Assembly: GCF_014672695.1 (NCBI RefSeq)
Contig: NZ_CP053923.1
Coordinates: 3,983,261-3,990,141, forward strand
DNA length: 6,881 nucleotides
Source of the DNA: Defluviicoccus vanus
GTDB taxonomy: Bacteria > Pseudomonadota > Alphaproteobacteria > Rhodospirillales > Defluviicoccaceae
Reading direction: 5' to 3'
Numbering within the stretch: position 1 is the first letter of the stretch; every line of letters starts with the position of its first letter. A model generated the notes under the pieces. That model made no database searches and was not told the DNA's origin. It was given only the letters and a program-made list of their open reading frames with translations. The position numbers and the translations under genes are program-made. Shown one piece after another: positions 1-5,806 of this stretch.

Positions 1-1
1 T

Positions 2-127
2 TTCGTTGGCCCGCAGACGCCGTGGGGCTGGATCGGGGTGATTCCGATCGTCACCGCCCTCATCGGCTGGTGCCCCGCCTATCGGCTGCTCGGTATTCGC
101 ACCTGTCCGATCAGCAAGGGGGCCTGA
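2..127 (+). CDS. YgaP-like (DUF2892) inner-membrane protein, C-terminal end (partial)
   Basis: The window opens inside this gene. The frame starting at base 2 is open for 41 codons and ends at TGA 125-127. The visible end reads FVGPQTPWGWIGVIPIV, continues as a hydrophobic helix with a Gly-Trp-Cys-Pro turn, and closes with a short Cys-containing basic tail (RTCPISKGA). A P-W-G-x-I-G-x-I-P segment followed by a hydrophobic stretch and CPxYxxxGI resembles the second half of the small two-helix YgaP-type transmembrane domain (PF11127/DUF2892). Family members are about 60-70 residues long, so roughly a third to a half of the gene lies upstream. The domain occurs alone or fused to rhodanese, and its role is not settled. 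The next gene starts 60 bp downstream on the same strand, so they may share a transcript. The family call comes from pattern recall, not a search. Confidence 0.72.
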   Translation, partial: FVGPQTPWGWIGVIPIVTALIGWCPAYRLLGIRTCPISKGA

Positions 128-176
128 CCCGAAGGCGGCCGCGTGGCGCTTCGCCGACGCCAAACATCGGCTTTGC

Positions 177-182
177 AGGAGG
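177..182 (+). promoter_or_regulatory. Shine-Dalgarno site setting the cytochrome start
   Basis: A perfect AGGAGG lies 5 nt before the ATG at 188. The frame is open further upstream to a GTG at 143, but that start has no comparable site and would put 15 extra residues before a clean signal peptide. The ATG at 188 is therefore preferred. Confidence 0.8.
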
Positions 183-187
183 CAGGC

Positions 188-619
188 ATGCCAAGATATC
201 CGCTATTGGTGCTGGTCCTGATCGTGATCACGGCGACCGCGACCGCCGAGGATGCGGATCCGCGGCAAGTAATCACGCTGCCATCGGATATGCGTGGTGC
301 CTTCCTTGCTCACATGCGCCATCACATGGATTCGCTTGACGAGGTGATGGGGCAACTCGCCGGCGCCGACTTCAAGGCAGCGGCGAAGGTCGCGCGCGAG
401 CAACTTGTGCAAGGCTCGGGCGCCGGGTTTGGCCGCTATCTTCCCATCGAGTTCCGCGAGATGGGGCTTGGGATGCATCGGGCGGCCGCCGATTTCGCGG
501 TGACGGCCGAGGCAGTGCCTACGCCGCCAACGGCGGCCGACTGGCAAAAGACAATGGCGGCGCTGCAGGGTATCACGAGCCAATGCCGCGGCTGCCACGC
601 CGCGTTCCGGGTTGAATAG
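188..619 (+). CDS. Secreted cytochrome c'-like protein (single C-terminal CxxCH heme)
   Basis: This encodes 143 residues. Residues 1-20 form a signal peptide (a short basic start, a Leu/Val/Ile-rich core, and an Ala-Thr-Ala end with likely cleavage before Glu21), so the protein should be periplasmic. The rest is predicted to be mostly helical and Ala-rich, with a single heme motif CRGCH at residues 133-137, followed by AAFRVE and the stop. One CxxCH at the extreme C-terminus with a basic/aromatic residue just after it is typical of the four-helix cytochrome c' superfamily. An MRGAFLAHMRHHMDSL stretch lies near the mature N-terminus, where that fold usually places the distal heme face. Its Met and His residues are candidates for the sixth ligand, but this cannot be decided by reading. 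Members take part in electron transfer or bind NO/CO. The specific partner is unknown. The start is fixed by the AGGAGG site at 177-182. Confidence 0.82.
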   Translation: MPRYPLLVLVLIVITATATAEDADPRQVITLPSDMRGAFLAHMRHHMDSLDEVMGQLAGADFKAAAKVAREQLVQGSGAGFGRYLPIEFREMGLGMHRAAADFAVTAEAVPTPPTAADWQKTMAALQGITSQCRGCHAAFRVE

Positions 620-718
620 ACGCCGATTGCGGCAACGCAGCCAAGGCATCGATGGCGTCAAACGTCTGCCGAAGCGCTGCGGACAGGGTGCATCCCGCGG
701 ATGTACGGCAGTTCGCAA
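620..718 (+). other. Short intergenic stretch, no gene seen
   Basis: About 110 bp separate the cytochrome stop from the next start. I see only weak dyads such as GCCG-ATT-G-CGGC just after the stop, and no T-run, so no terminator is claimed. No convincing -35/-10 pair can be picked by eye. The spacing is long enough for a separate promoter. Confidence 0.4.
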
Positions 719-720
719 AT

Positions 721-725
721 GGAGG
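721..725 (+). promoter_or_regulatory. Shine-Dalgarno site setting the start at 731
   Basis: GGAGG lies 5 nt before the ATG at 731. Two in-frame upstream ATGs (701 and 719) have no such site and would place charged residues before an otherwise well-formed signal peptide. The ATG at 731 is therefore chosen. Confidence 0.75.
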
Positions 726-730
726 CGGAA

Positions 731-1261
731 ATGCGCAGGAGCTATTTGAGGTTTGGAGTGTTCATCGCCCTCCTTTCAACCGTGTGCTTCACGGTCCCGG
801 CGATGGCACAAAAAGGCATGGGCGAGCCGACCGGTGTGGCGCAACAACCGGTAAAGCCACCGATCGCGGTGATGGCGGGGACCATCAAGGAGATAAAAAT
901 CGCTCCCTGCGAACGGACCACCGGACGCTCCGCCGAGGGCGTGCACCTGATGGTGCAAGCGAAGGACGGGCAGATCATCAATCTGCACCTCGGTCCAAAG
1001 TCGGCGCTCAATCAGACTGTTGATCGCTTGTCGCCCGGCCAAGACATCACCTTCGAAGCTTTCCGCACCGACGCCATGCCGAAGGACGCCTACGTGGCGA
1101 AGTCGCTGACGGTAGGAGGTGCAACTATCCAGTTGCGCGACGACAGCTTGCGTCCGCAATGGGCCATGGGTGCGCAGGGTGGCCGCGGTGGCGGTTCGGG
1201 CATGGGCTCCGGAGGCCGGTCAGGCCAAGGCCGCCGCGGTGGCGCTGCGTGCTACTGGTAA
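731..1261 (+). CDS. Secreted protein of unknown function with Gly-rich C-terminal tail
   Basis: This encodes 176 residues. The signal peptide is clear: MRRSYLRF, a hydrophobic core, then VPAMA with cleavage predicted before Gln27. The mature part (about residues 45-145) looks like a small beta-rich domain. It begins AGTIKEIKIAPCERTTGR, runs through alternating hydrophobic strands (VHLMVQAKDGQIINLHLGP, then SPGQDITFEAFRTDAM) and ends LRDDSLRPQWA. The repeated pattern of a short strand, a polar turn and a Gly-Pro suggests an OB-like or small beta-barrel fold. Residues 147-176 are a low-complexity Gly/Arg/Ser tail ending ACYW. The mature protein has two cysteines, Cys60 and Cys174. I do not recognise a named family and assign no function. 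The neighbouring periplasmic cytochrome suggests an envelope role, possibly redox-related, but that is only context. Confidence 0.75.
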   Translation: MRRSYLRFGVFIALLSTVCFTVPAMAQKGMGEPTGVAQQPVKPPIAVMAGTIKEIKIAPCERTTGRSAEGVHLMVQAKDGQIINLHLGPKSALNQTVDRLSPGQDITFEAFRTDAMPKDAYVAKSLTVGGATIQLRDDSLRPQWAMGAQGGRGGGSGMGSGGRSGQGRRGGAACYW

Positions 1262-1268
1262 CCGGTGT

Positions 1269-1291
1269 TGATCCGATCCGCCGATCGATCA
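1269..1291. terminator. Possible hairpin between two convergent genes
   Basis: The 27-bp gap between the convergent stops (1261 plus, 1289 minus) holds GATCCGATC-CGCC-GATCGATC (1270-1290). It can fold into a stem of about 8-9 bp with one bulged C and a 4-nt loop, and it overlaps the stop codon of the minus-strand reductase gene. There is no T-run on either side, so it is not a textbook intrinsic terminator. Its position between converging transcripts is the main support. Confidence 0.3.
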
Positions 1292-2155
1292 CGCATATAG
1301 TTCGCCGCGCTGCCATCCCACCTCGTGGCAGAGTCGGCGAATGTCGGCCACCATGCTGGGCGGCTCGCCTGGTGCGGGCTCGCTGCGCACCTCGAGGAGG
1401 TGGTCGAGTCCACGAGGGGTGGCCAATGATCGCGCGTGGTCGGCCAGCGCGATGCCACGGCCGGTGCCGATATTTACCGCACCGCTGACCGTCTCGGCGG
1501 CGACGAGGGCAGCCAGTGCGTCAGCGGCAGCGTCGATGCGGATCAGGTCACGGATCAATTGACCGTGACGGAGGATAAACCGCTCGCCGCGGTCAAGGGC
1601 GCGGCAGAGGGCCGCATGGAACTTCTGCTCCGGCTCGCCCGGCCCGTAGAGGTGAAACATCCGTGCCCAGGCGAAGGACACGCCGGCTGCCGCCAGCATC
1701 AGTTCGCTCAACGTACGTGTCGCGTGCTTGGCAAAGCCGTAGGGCGTCGCTGGCCGCAGCGGGTCGGCTTCGGTGCGTGGGTGGTCCGGATGGTCCTGCC
1801 AGTCATATTCGGCGCAGCTACCGACGCCAACGAAGCGGCTGACGCCGGTGTTGGCCGCTTCGCGCGCCAGGCAAAGGCTTAGCGCCACCCAGTCGGCGTT
1901 CTCCGGCGCGGTCCAGAAGCGGCCATGCTCCACCGTCCAAGCGCAGTGCAGCAGATGCGTTGGCCGCAGCTGGCTGAGCAGAGCCCGCCGCGGCGTCTCC
2001 GCGAACAGGTCGAGCGCATGCCAAGTGACGCCCGCCATTGCCACTGGGCGGCGGCTGGCCGCATGCACGATGAAGCCGTGGGCGGCAAGTGGTGCCAGCG
2101 TCTGCCGCCCAAGGAAACCGCTGGCACCGGTGACCAGGACCACCCGGTTGCTCAT
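1289..2155 (-). CDS. SDR-family NAD(P)-dependent sugar-nucleotide 4-ketoreductase/epimerase
   Basis: This encodes 288 residues of the extended short-chain dehydrogenase type (NAD-dependent epimerase/dehydratase, PF01370), close to the usual length. The Rossmann motif TGASGFLG is at residues 9-16. The catalytic Ser lies in GSCAEYDW (112-119) and the Tyr/Lys pair in YGFAK (139-143). A later MFHLYGPGE segment lines the sugar site in this family. As the last gene of the operon it probably reduces the C4 ketone of the methylated, epimerised CDP-sugar; this role is inferred from context, and the exact stereochemistry cannot be read from sequence. The start at 2155 is preferred over an in-frame start at 2188 because GGAGGGG sits 5 nt upstream and the Rossmann strand then begins at residue 4. 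Only 2 nt separate it from the stop of the epimerase gene. Confidence 0.88.
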   Translation of the reverse strand: MSNRVVLVTGASGFLGRQTLAPLAAHGFIVHAASRRPVAMAGVTWHALDLFAETPRRALLSQLRPTHLLHCAWTVEHGRFWTAPENADWVALSLCLAREAANTGVSRFVGVGSCAEYDWQDHPDHPRTEADPLRPATPYGFAKHATRTLSELMLAAAGVSFAWARMFHLYGPGEPEQKFHAALCRALDRGERFILRHGQLIRDLIRIDAAADALAALVAAETVSGAVNIGTGRGIALADHARSLATPRGLDHLLEVRSEPAPGEPPSMVADIRRLCHEVGWQRGELYA

Positions 2156-2157
2156 CG

Positions 2158-2696
2158 TCACCCCTCCGGCCGGCGCAGCAATGGCCATTGACGATCGCGG
2201 GCGGCGACGATCTCGGGATCGAATGGCCAGGCGATGCCGAGTGCGGGATCATCCCAGCGGGCACCGCGCGCTGCCTCAGGCTGATGCGGGGTGTCGATCA
2301 GGTAGAGAACCTCGGCATCGTCGGTGAGCGTCAGAAATCCGTGCGCGAACTCCGCTGGGATGAACAGGCCGGTGCCCTCGCTGGCGTCGAGTTCGACCCC
2401 GAACCATGCCCCCAGTGGCGCGATTGGCGGCGCAGATCGACAGCAACATCGAAGATGCGGCCGCGGACCGGGCGGACCAGCTTCGTCTCGGCGTGCGGTG
2501 CCACCTGCCAGTGCATCCCGCGCAGGGTTCCTCGCTGCCGGTTGAAGGACGTGCTGATCTGCGTCGGTCGGAAGCCGAGACCGGCGTCAGTGAACTCCGT
2601 CTCGTCCCACAGCCGGGCGAAATGGCCGCGTTCGTCGGCATGTTGCGTTGCTCGGAGAACGCACAAGCCCTCGATCGGGGTTGCCTCGAAGTTCAC
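2158..2696 (-). pseudogene. RmlC-like CDP-sugar (3,5-/5-)epimerase, frameshifted
   Basis: The first part reads well as the dTDP-4-dehydrorhamnose 3,5-epimerase (RmlC, PF00908) cupin from the GTG at 2696 to about 2414: ERGHF at residues 22-26, LRGMHWQ with His62, KLVR with Lys72, and FDVAVDLR (82-89). After HWG the frame runs into unrelated sequence and stops at 2331. Adding one base in the C5 run at 2409-2413 (G5 on the coding strand) restores AWFGVELDASEG, IPAEFAHGF, the Tyr132 position (EVLYLID), RWDDP and Asp168. The restored protein has 179 residues, the normal family size, and ends at TGA 2160-2158. His62 and Asp168 form the expected base dyad. The second tyrosine usually found near position 138 is His here. 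The GTG start overlaps the methyltransferase stop (GTGA). Because C3 would already carry a methyl group, C5 epimerisation is the likelier reaction. It is either a pseudogene or a sequencing-error victim. Confidence 0.85.
2161..2167 (-). promoter_or_regulatory. Shine-Dalgarno site for the terminal reductase gene
   Basis: On the minus strand GGAGGGG is followed by 5 nt and the ATG at 2155. It lies inside the last codons of the epimerase gene, so the reductase can be translated with its own strong site even if ribosomes leave the upstream frame early because of the frameshift there. Confidence 0.7.
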
Positions 2697-3985
2697 GTCC
2701 GTCCGCTCAACTGCCGCATCTCCGGCACCGCGACCCAGAGCCTGGTGCTTGCGGATAGGAGCGCCGCAAGCGTATCGGTGATCTCGTCCGCCAGGTTCCA
2801 CGGCAGGATCAGTACGTCGTCCGGTGCAAGCTGCGCCAACCCTTCGGGTGCGATCACCGGAATGCGGCTGCCCGGCAGCAGCTTGCCCTGCTTGGCGGGG
2901 CTGAGGTCGGCGACGGCGATGAGGTCCCTCGCACCGACGCCGGCGGCGTTGAGAAAGGTGTTGCCCTTGGCAGCGGCTCCGTAGCCGGCGACGCGACGGC
3001 CCTCTGTTCGCCCCCGCGTTCGCCCCTGGGCGAGCCAGGCAGCGAAGCCATCGATCACCCGGCGCGCCTGCGGCTGGAAGCCGGCATAGTAATCGGCGCG
3101 GTCGATTCCCACGTCGGTTTCGCGTTGACGGACGGCGCTAAGACCGGCCGAGGTGCCGCGGTTGGTGCCGTCGGCGGTGGCGAGCACCCGCAGGCTGCCG
3201 CCATGGGTCGGCAGCATTTCGACGTCGAACACCGTGAGTCCGGCCCGTGCCAACACCGCCGTCATGGCGTGCAGCGACCAGTAGGCATAGTGCTCGTGAT
3301 AGATGGTGTCGAACTGGATGCCGTCCACCATGGCGAGCAGATGCGGCGCCTCGATCGAAACCACTCCCTTGGGTCCGGCCAGCGTCGCCAGACCGGCGGC
3401 GAAGTCGTTGATGTCGGGGACGTGGGCCAAGACGTTGTTGGCGATGACCAAGTCGGCATGGCCGCTTTCGTCGACGATTGCGCCCGCTGTCGTAAGCCCG
3501 AAGAAGGCTTCGCGCGTCGGCACGCCGCGGGCACGTGCTGCAGCGGCAACGTTGGCCGCCGGCTCGACCCCAAGGCAGGGAATGCCCGCGGCAAGGAAGT
3601 ATTGCAGCAGGTAGCCATCGTTCGCGGCAACTTCGACGACGAAGCTGCGCTTGCCGAGGCCGAAGCGCTGCATGACGGCGGCGGCGTAACGCTGACAATG
3701 CGTCAGCCAGGAGGTAGAGAAGGAAGAGAAGTAGGCGTAGTCGGCAAAGATGGCGCTGGCGTCGGCGATGTGATCGAGCTGGACGAGAAAGCAGCGTTCG
3801 CAGACGACGGCGTTGAGCGGGAACACCGGCTCGGGTGCCGTTGCGTCCGGCAGCAGGAATGAATTGGCGAGCGGTGTCGTTCCCAGGTCGCAGAAAGGGA
3901 TGGCGAGCGCGCCGCCACAATGGCGACAGGCGTCGATGGCACGAGCGGTGATGGGGTGGGCGGCGTCAGGGTGGTGGGCGGTCAT
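2693..3985 (-). CDS. TylCIII-like sugar-nucleotide C-methyltransferase
   Basis: This encodes 430 residues with the three-part layout of NDP-hexose C-methyltransferases. First is an N-terminal zinc-binding module with Cys20-x2-Cys23 and Cys62-x2-Cys65 (PF08421 type). Next is a central Rossmann SAM domain with motif I EVAANDG at 118-124 and NNVLAHV at 183-189. Last is the C-terminal C-methyltransferase domain (PF08484 type), including GYGAAAKGN. A YHEHY motif at 229-233 lies where this family keeps its catalytic Tyr/His residues. The length of about 410-430 fits. Family members such as TylCIII methylate C3 of a 4-keto-6-deoxy sugar nucleotide using SAM; here the substrate is inferred to be CDP-4-keto-6-deoxyglucose, made by the gene just upstream. 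The frame is open to 4105, but the ATG at 3985 overlaps the rfbG stop (ATGA) and begins just before the zinc module, so it is preferred. The frame is intact. Confidence 0.92.
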   Translation of the reverse strand: MTAHHPDAAHPITARAIDACRHCGGALAIPFCDLGTTPLANSFLLPDATAPEPVFPLNAVVCERCFLVQLDHIADASAIFADYAYFSSFSTSWLTHCQRYAAAVMQRFGLGKRSFVVEVAANDGYLLQYFLAAGIPCLGVEPAANVAAAARARGVPTREAFFGLTTAGAIVDESGHADLVIANNVLAHVPDINDFAAGLATLAGPKGVVSIEAPHLLAMVDGIQFDTIYHEHYAYWSLHAMTAVLARAGLTVFDVEMLPTHGGSLRVLATADGTNRGTSAGLSAVRQRETDVGIDRADYYAGFQPQARRVIDGFAAWLAQGRTRGRTEGRRVAGYGAAAKGNTFLNAAGVGARDLIAVADLSPAKQGKLLPGSRIPVIAPEGLAQLAPDDVLILPWNLADEITDTLAALLSASTRLWVAVPEMRQLSGRT

Positions 3986-5037
3986 TGGCAAAAGTCCGCC
4001 GCTTCCATCGCGGTTAGCCGTGCCATGTCCTCGCCACGCCGCCAGGCCGCGTACCAGCGGGCGGAGGAGGCGAGGGTTTGGCCGAGATCGTAGCGCGGTT
4101 GCCACTGCAGCGCCGTGCGGGCCATGGTGGAATCCAGGGTCAGGCGCTGCGCCTCCGGCCGGCTGGGGTCGGGAGCATGCGAGCAGGGGATGGACGCCCC
4201 GAAGACAGCGCTGAAAGCATCCAGCACCTCGACCACCGACGGTTCGCGCTGCGCCTCCGGGCCGAAATTTAGGGCGCGCGGTGTTTGCGTCGGCCGGCCG
4301 ATCAGGTCTTCGACGTAAAGCAGATAGCCGGTGAGGACGTCGCCCACATGCTGCCAGGGCCGCGTTGCCTGCGGGTTGCGGATGACCAGAGGCTGAGACG
4401 ATGCGGCAGCACGGACCATGTCCGGGATCAGCCGCGCCTCGGCGAAGTCGCCACCACCGAGAACGTTGCCGGCGCGAGCGGTCGCCAGTGACGGCAGCTC
4501 GGTCGCGAATGACGCTCGCCAGTTGCCCACTGCCAGGTCGGCCGCCGCCTTCGAGGTGCTATAGGGATCTTCGCCGCCAAGCGGATCGGTCTCGACGAAA
4601 CGGCGGCCGCTGCCGTCGTTGCGATAGACCTTGTCGGTGGTGATGATCAGCGCTGCTTCGATCCCCTGCAGCCGGCGCAAGGCCTGCAGCAGGTGGATGG
4701 TGCCGGTGAGGTTGACGGCATAGGTGCCGACCGGATCGCGATAGCCGCGCTGCACCAGCGCCTGCGCCGCGAGATGCATCACGACTGACGCGTTGCTGTC
4801 GGCGACCATCGCGGCGAAATCACCCGCATCGCAGATGTCGGCGAGCCAGTGGTCAAGGCGCAGTGAGCCGGCGAGGAGGCTGAACAGGTTGTGCTCGCCT
4901 TCCGGCGGGAGGGCGATGCCGATCACGGTGGCGCCGAGCTGGGTGAGCATCAGCGAGAGCCAACTGCCCTTGAAGCCGGTATGGCCGGTGACCAACACGC
5001 GGCGCCCCCGCCAGAAGCCGGGATCGGGGCAGCGCAT
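3982..5037 (-). CDS. rfbG: CDP-glucose 4,6-dehydratase
   Basis: This encodes 351 residues (family about 355-360) of the extended SDR superfamily. It converts CDP-D-glucose to CDP-4-keto-6-deoxy-D-glucose through a tightly bound NAD. The NAD motif TGHTGFKG is at residues 17-24, and the FKG ending is characteristic of RfbG rather than RmlB or Gmd. HLAAQALV (88-95), TTDKVYRN (133-140) and the catalytic YSTSK (159-163) follow in order. RPWQHVGDVLTGYLLY further on is another RfbG hallmark. The frame is open upstream to 5073, but the ATG at 5037 shares a base with the rfbF stop (TGATG) and gives the family N-terminus (GFWRGRRVLVTG), so I use it. The frame is uninterrupted. Its position directly after rfbF matches the rfbF-rfbG order of known CDP-sugar loci such as Salmonella abequose clusters, but no rfbH (3-dehydratase) is seen here. 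Confidence 0.94.
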   Translation of the reverse strand: MRCPDPGFWRGRRVLVTGHTGFKGSWLSLMLTQLGATVIGIALPPEGEHNLFSLLAGSLRLDHWLADICDAGDFAAMVADSNASVVMHLAAQALVQRGYRDPVGTYAVNLTGTIHLLQALRRLQGIEAALIITTDKVYRNDGSGRRFVETDPLGGEDPYSTSKAAADLAVGNWRASFATELPSLATARAGNVLGGGDFAEARLIPDMVRAAASSQPLVIRNPQATRPWQHVGDVLTGYLLYVEDLIGRPTQTPRALNFGPEAQREPSVVEVLDAFSAVFGASIPCSHAPDPSRPEAQRLTLDSTMARTALQWQPRYDLGQTLASSARWYAAWRRGEDMARLTAMEAADFCQ

Positions 5038-5435
5038 CACCACACCTTCCATGGCGCATGGCCGCTTGCCCACAGTCGCTCCAGGTGGTCACGGTCGCGC
5101 AGGGTATCCATCGGCTGCCAGAAACCGTCGTGATCGAAGGCGGTCAGCTCGCCGTCGGCCGCGAGGCTTTCCAGCGGTTTCTGCTCCCAGACTGTCGCAT
5201 CATCGTCGATGCGGTCGAGGCACGCCGGCGACAGGACGAAGAAACCACCGTTGATCGTGCCACCATCGCCGCGCGGCTTCTCCATGAACGCGCGCACGTT
5301 GATGCCGTCGCGGTCGAGGGCACCGAAGCGGCCAGGCGGACGCACCGCGGTAACTGTCGCCAGACGGCCGTGCCCGTGGTGAAAGGCGAGCAGGTCGGTG
5401 ACGTTAACGTCGGCGACGCCATCACCGTAGGTCAT
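5037..5435 (-). CDS. rfbF: RfbF C-terminal fragment as it stands in the sequence
   Basis: This frame gives 132 residues beginning MTYGDGVAD and continuing to the normal RfbF C-terminus (APWKVW). Its ATG overlaps the stop of the N-terminal fragment as ATGA, and GATGAGG at 5449-5443 lies 7 nt upstream, so ribosomes could in principle restart here. Both the ATG (a Met found before TYGDG in some family members) and the GATGAGG (codons for Asp-Glu-Ala) can be explained as ordinary RfbF coding sequence, so this arrangement may be accidental. Confidence 0.6.
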   Translation of the reverse strand: MTYGDGVADVNVTDLLAFHHGHGRLATVTAVRPPGRFGALDRDGINVRAFMEKPRGDGGTINGGFFVLSPACLDRIDDDATVWEQKPLESLAADGELTAFDHDGFWQPMDTLRDRDHLERLWASGHAPWKVW

Positions 5436-5806
5436 GCAAAGGCCTCATCGCCTGCAACACGGGCAGCAATGCGTTTGAGGCGACCGCCTGTCTGCGTCTC
5501 CTCGCCGGTATCCACCAGCGTTACCCGCCACGGCTCAGCGGTGGAGCGTTCGAATTCGACGATGCCACCGGCCAGATCGATGCTGACGTTCGCCGCATAC
5601 AGGCGATAGTTGACGAAATACTCCTTGATTTGTAGGCCCTTGTAGCCGAGGCAGATGATGAAGTCGTGGATGCCATACGCAGCATAGATCTTCATGATGT
5701 GCCAGAGGATCGGCCGGCCGCCAATCTCCACCATCGGCTTCGGACGCACCGCCGATTCTTCAGCCAGCCGGGTGCCGCGGCCGCCGGCGAGAATGACTGC
5801 CTTCAT
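5432..5806 (-). CDS. rfbF: RfbF N-terminal fragment as it stands in the sequence
   Basis: As read, this frame gives 124 residues: the nucleotide-binding part of RfbF with the GGRGTRL loop and Lys23. The last residue, Ala124 before TGA, is the only one altered by the shift. It lacks the metal-binding Asp of YGDGV, so it should not be active alone. It would be functional only if it could pair with the C-terminal fragment, which is not known for this family. Confidence 0.6.
   Translation of the reverse strand: MKAVILAGGRGTRLAEESAVRPKPMVEIGGRPILWHIMKIYAAYGIHDFIICLGYKGLQIKEYFVNYRLYAANVSIDLAGGIVEFERSTAEPWRVTLVDTGEETQTGGRLKRIAARVAGDEAFA
5443..5449 (-). promoter_or_regulatory. Ribosome-binding-like site before the internal rfbF restart
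   Basis: On the minus strand GATGAGG precedes the ATG at 5435 with a 7-nt gap. The spacing is suitable for initiation, but the bases also encode the conserved Asp-Glu of RfbF, so chance is a good explanation. Confidence 0.35.

Larger units (their letters stand above)
5037..5806 (-). pseudogene. rfbF: Glucose-1-phosphate cytidylyltransferase, frameshifted into two halves
   Basis: The whole region encodes one RfbF (CDP-glucose pyrophosphorylase), which makes CDP-glucose from CTP and glucose-1-phosphate, the entry step of the pathway. The N-terminal half carries the nucleotide loop GGRGTRL (8-14), Lys23 in RPKPM, the PILWHIMK segment and TGGRLKR. The C-terminal half starts with TYGDGVAD, holding the metal-binding Asp, then PPGRFGALD, EKPRGDGG, INGGFFVL and GFWQPMDTLRD. 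Between DEAF and MTYGDG the frame slips by one base. Adding one T to the coding-strand TTT (AAA at 5438-5440) gives DEAFCMTYGDG and an unbroken protein of 256 residues, against about 257 for the family. No other lesion is seen. The ATG at 5806 overlaps the stop of the glycosyltransferase gene (ATGA). The cause may be a sequencing error, a real mutation or, less likely, tolerated splitting. Confidence 0.9.

Noticed and set aside
203..718. Minus-strand open frame of 171 codons across the cytochrome gene
   Set aside because: Its composition is Arg/His-rich antisense noise. The plus strand has a Shine-Dalgarno site, a signal peptide and a heme motif.
2409..2413. Phase-variable homopolymer switch in the epimerase gene
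   Set aside because: The tract is only five bases (six if corrected), shorter than typical slippage-driven switches, and the one in rfbF is only three to four. Error or simple mutation is more likely.
3125..3862. Plus-strand open frame of 245 codons opposite the methyltransferase gene
   Set aside because: It is a low-complexity Gly/Val/Arg/Asp-rich shadow of the well-supported methyltransferase, with no convincing start or domain.
5432..5440. Programmed ribosomal frameshift in rfbF
   Set aside because: There is no classic slippery heptamer. The site CCTTTGCATGA lacks an obvious stimulatory signal, RfbF is not known to use frameshifting, and a similar lesion occurs in the nearby epimerase gene.
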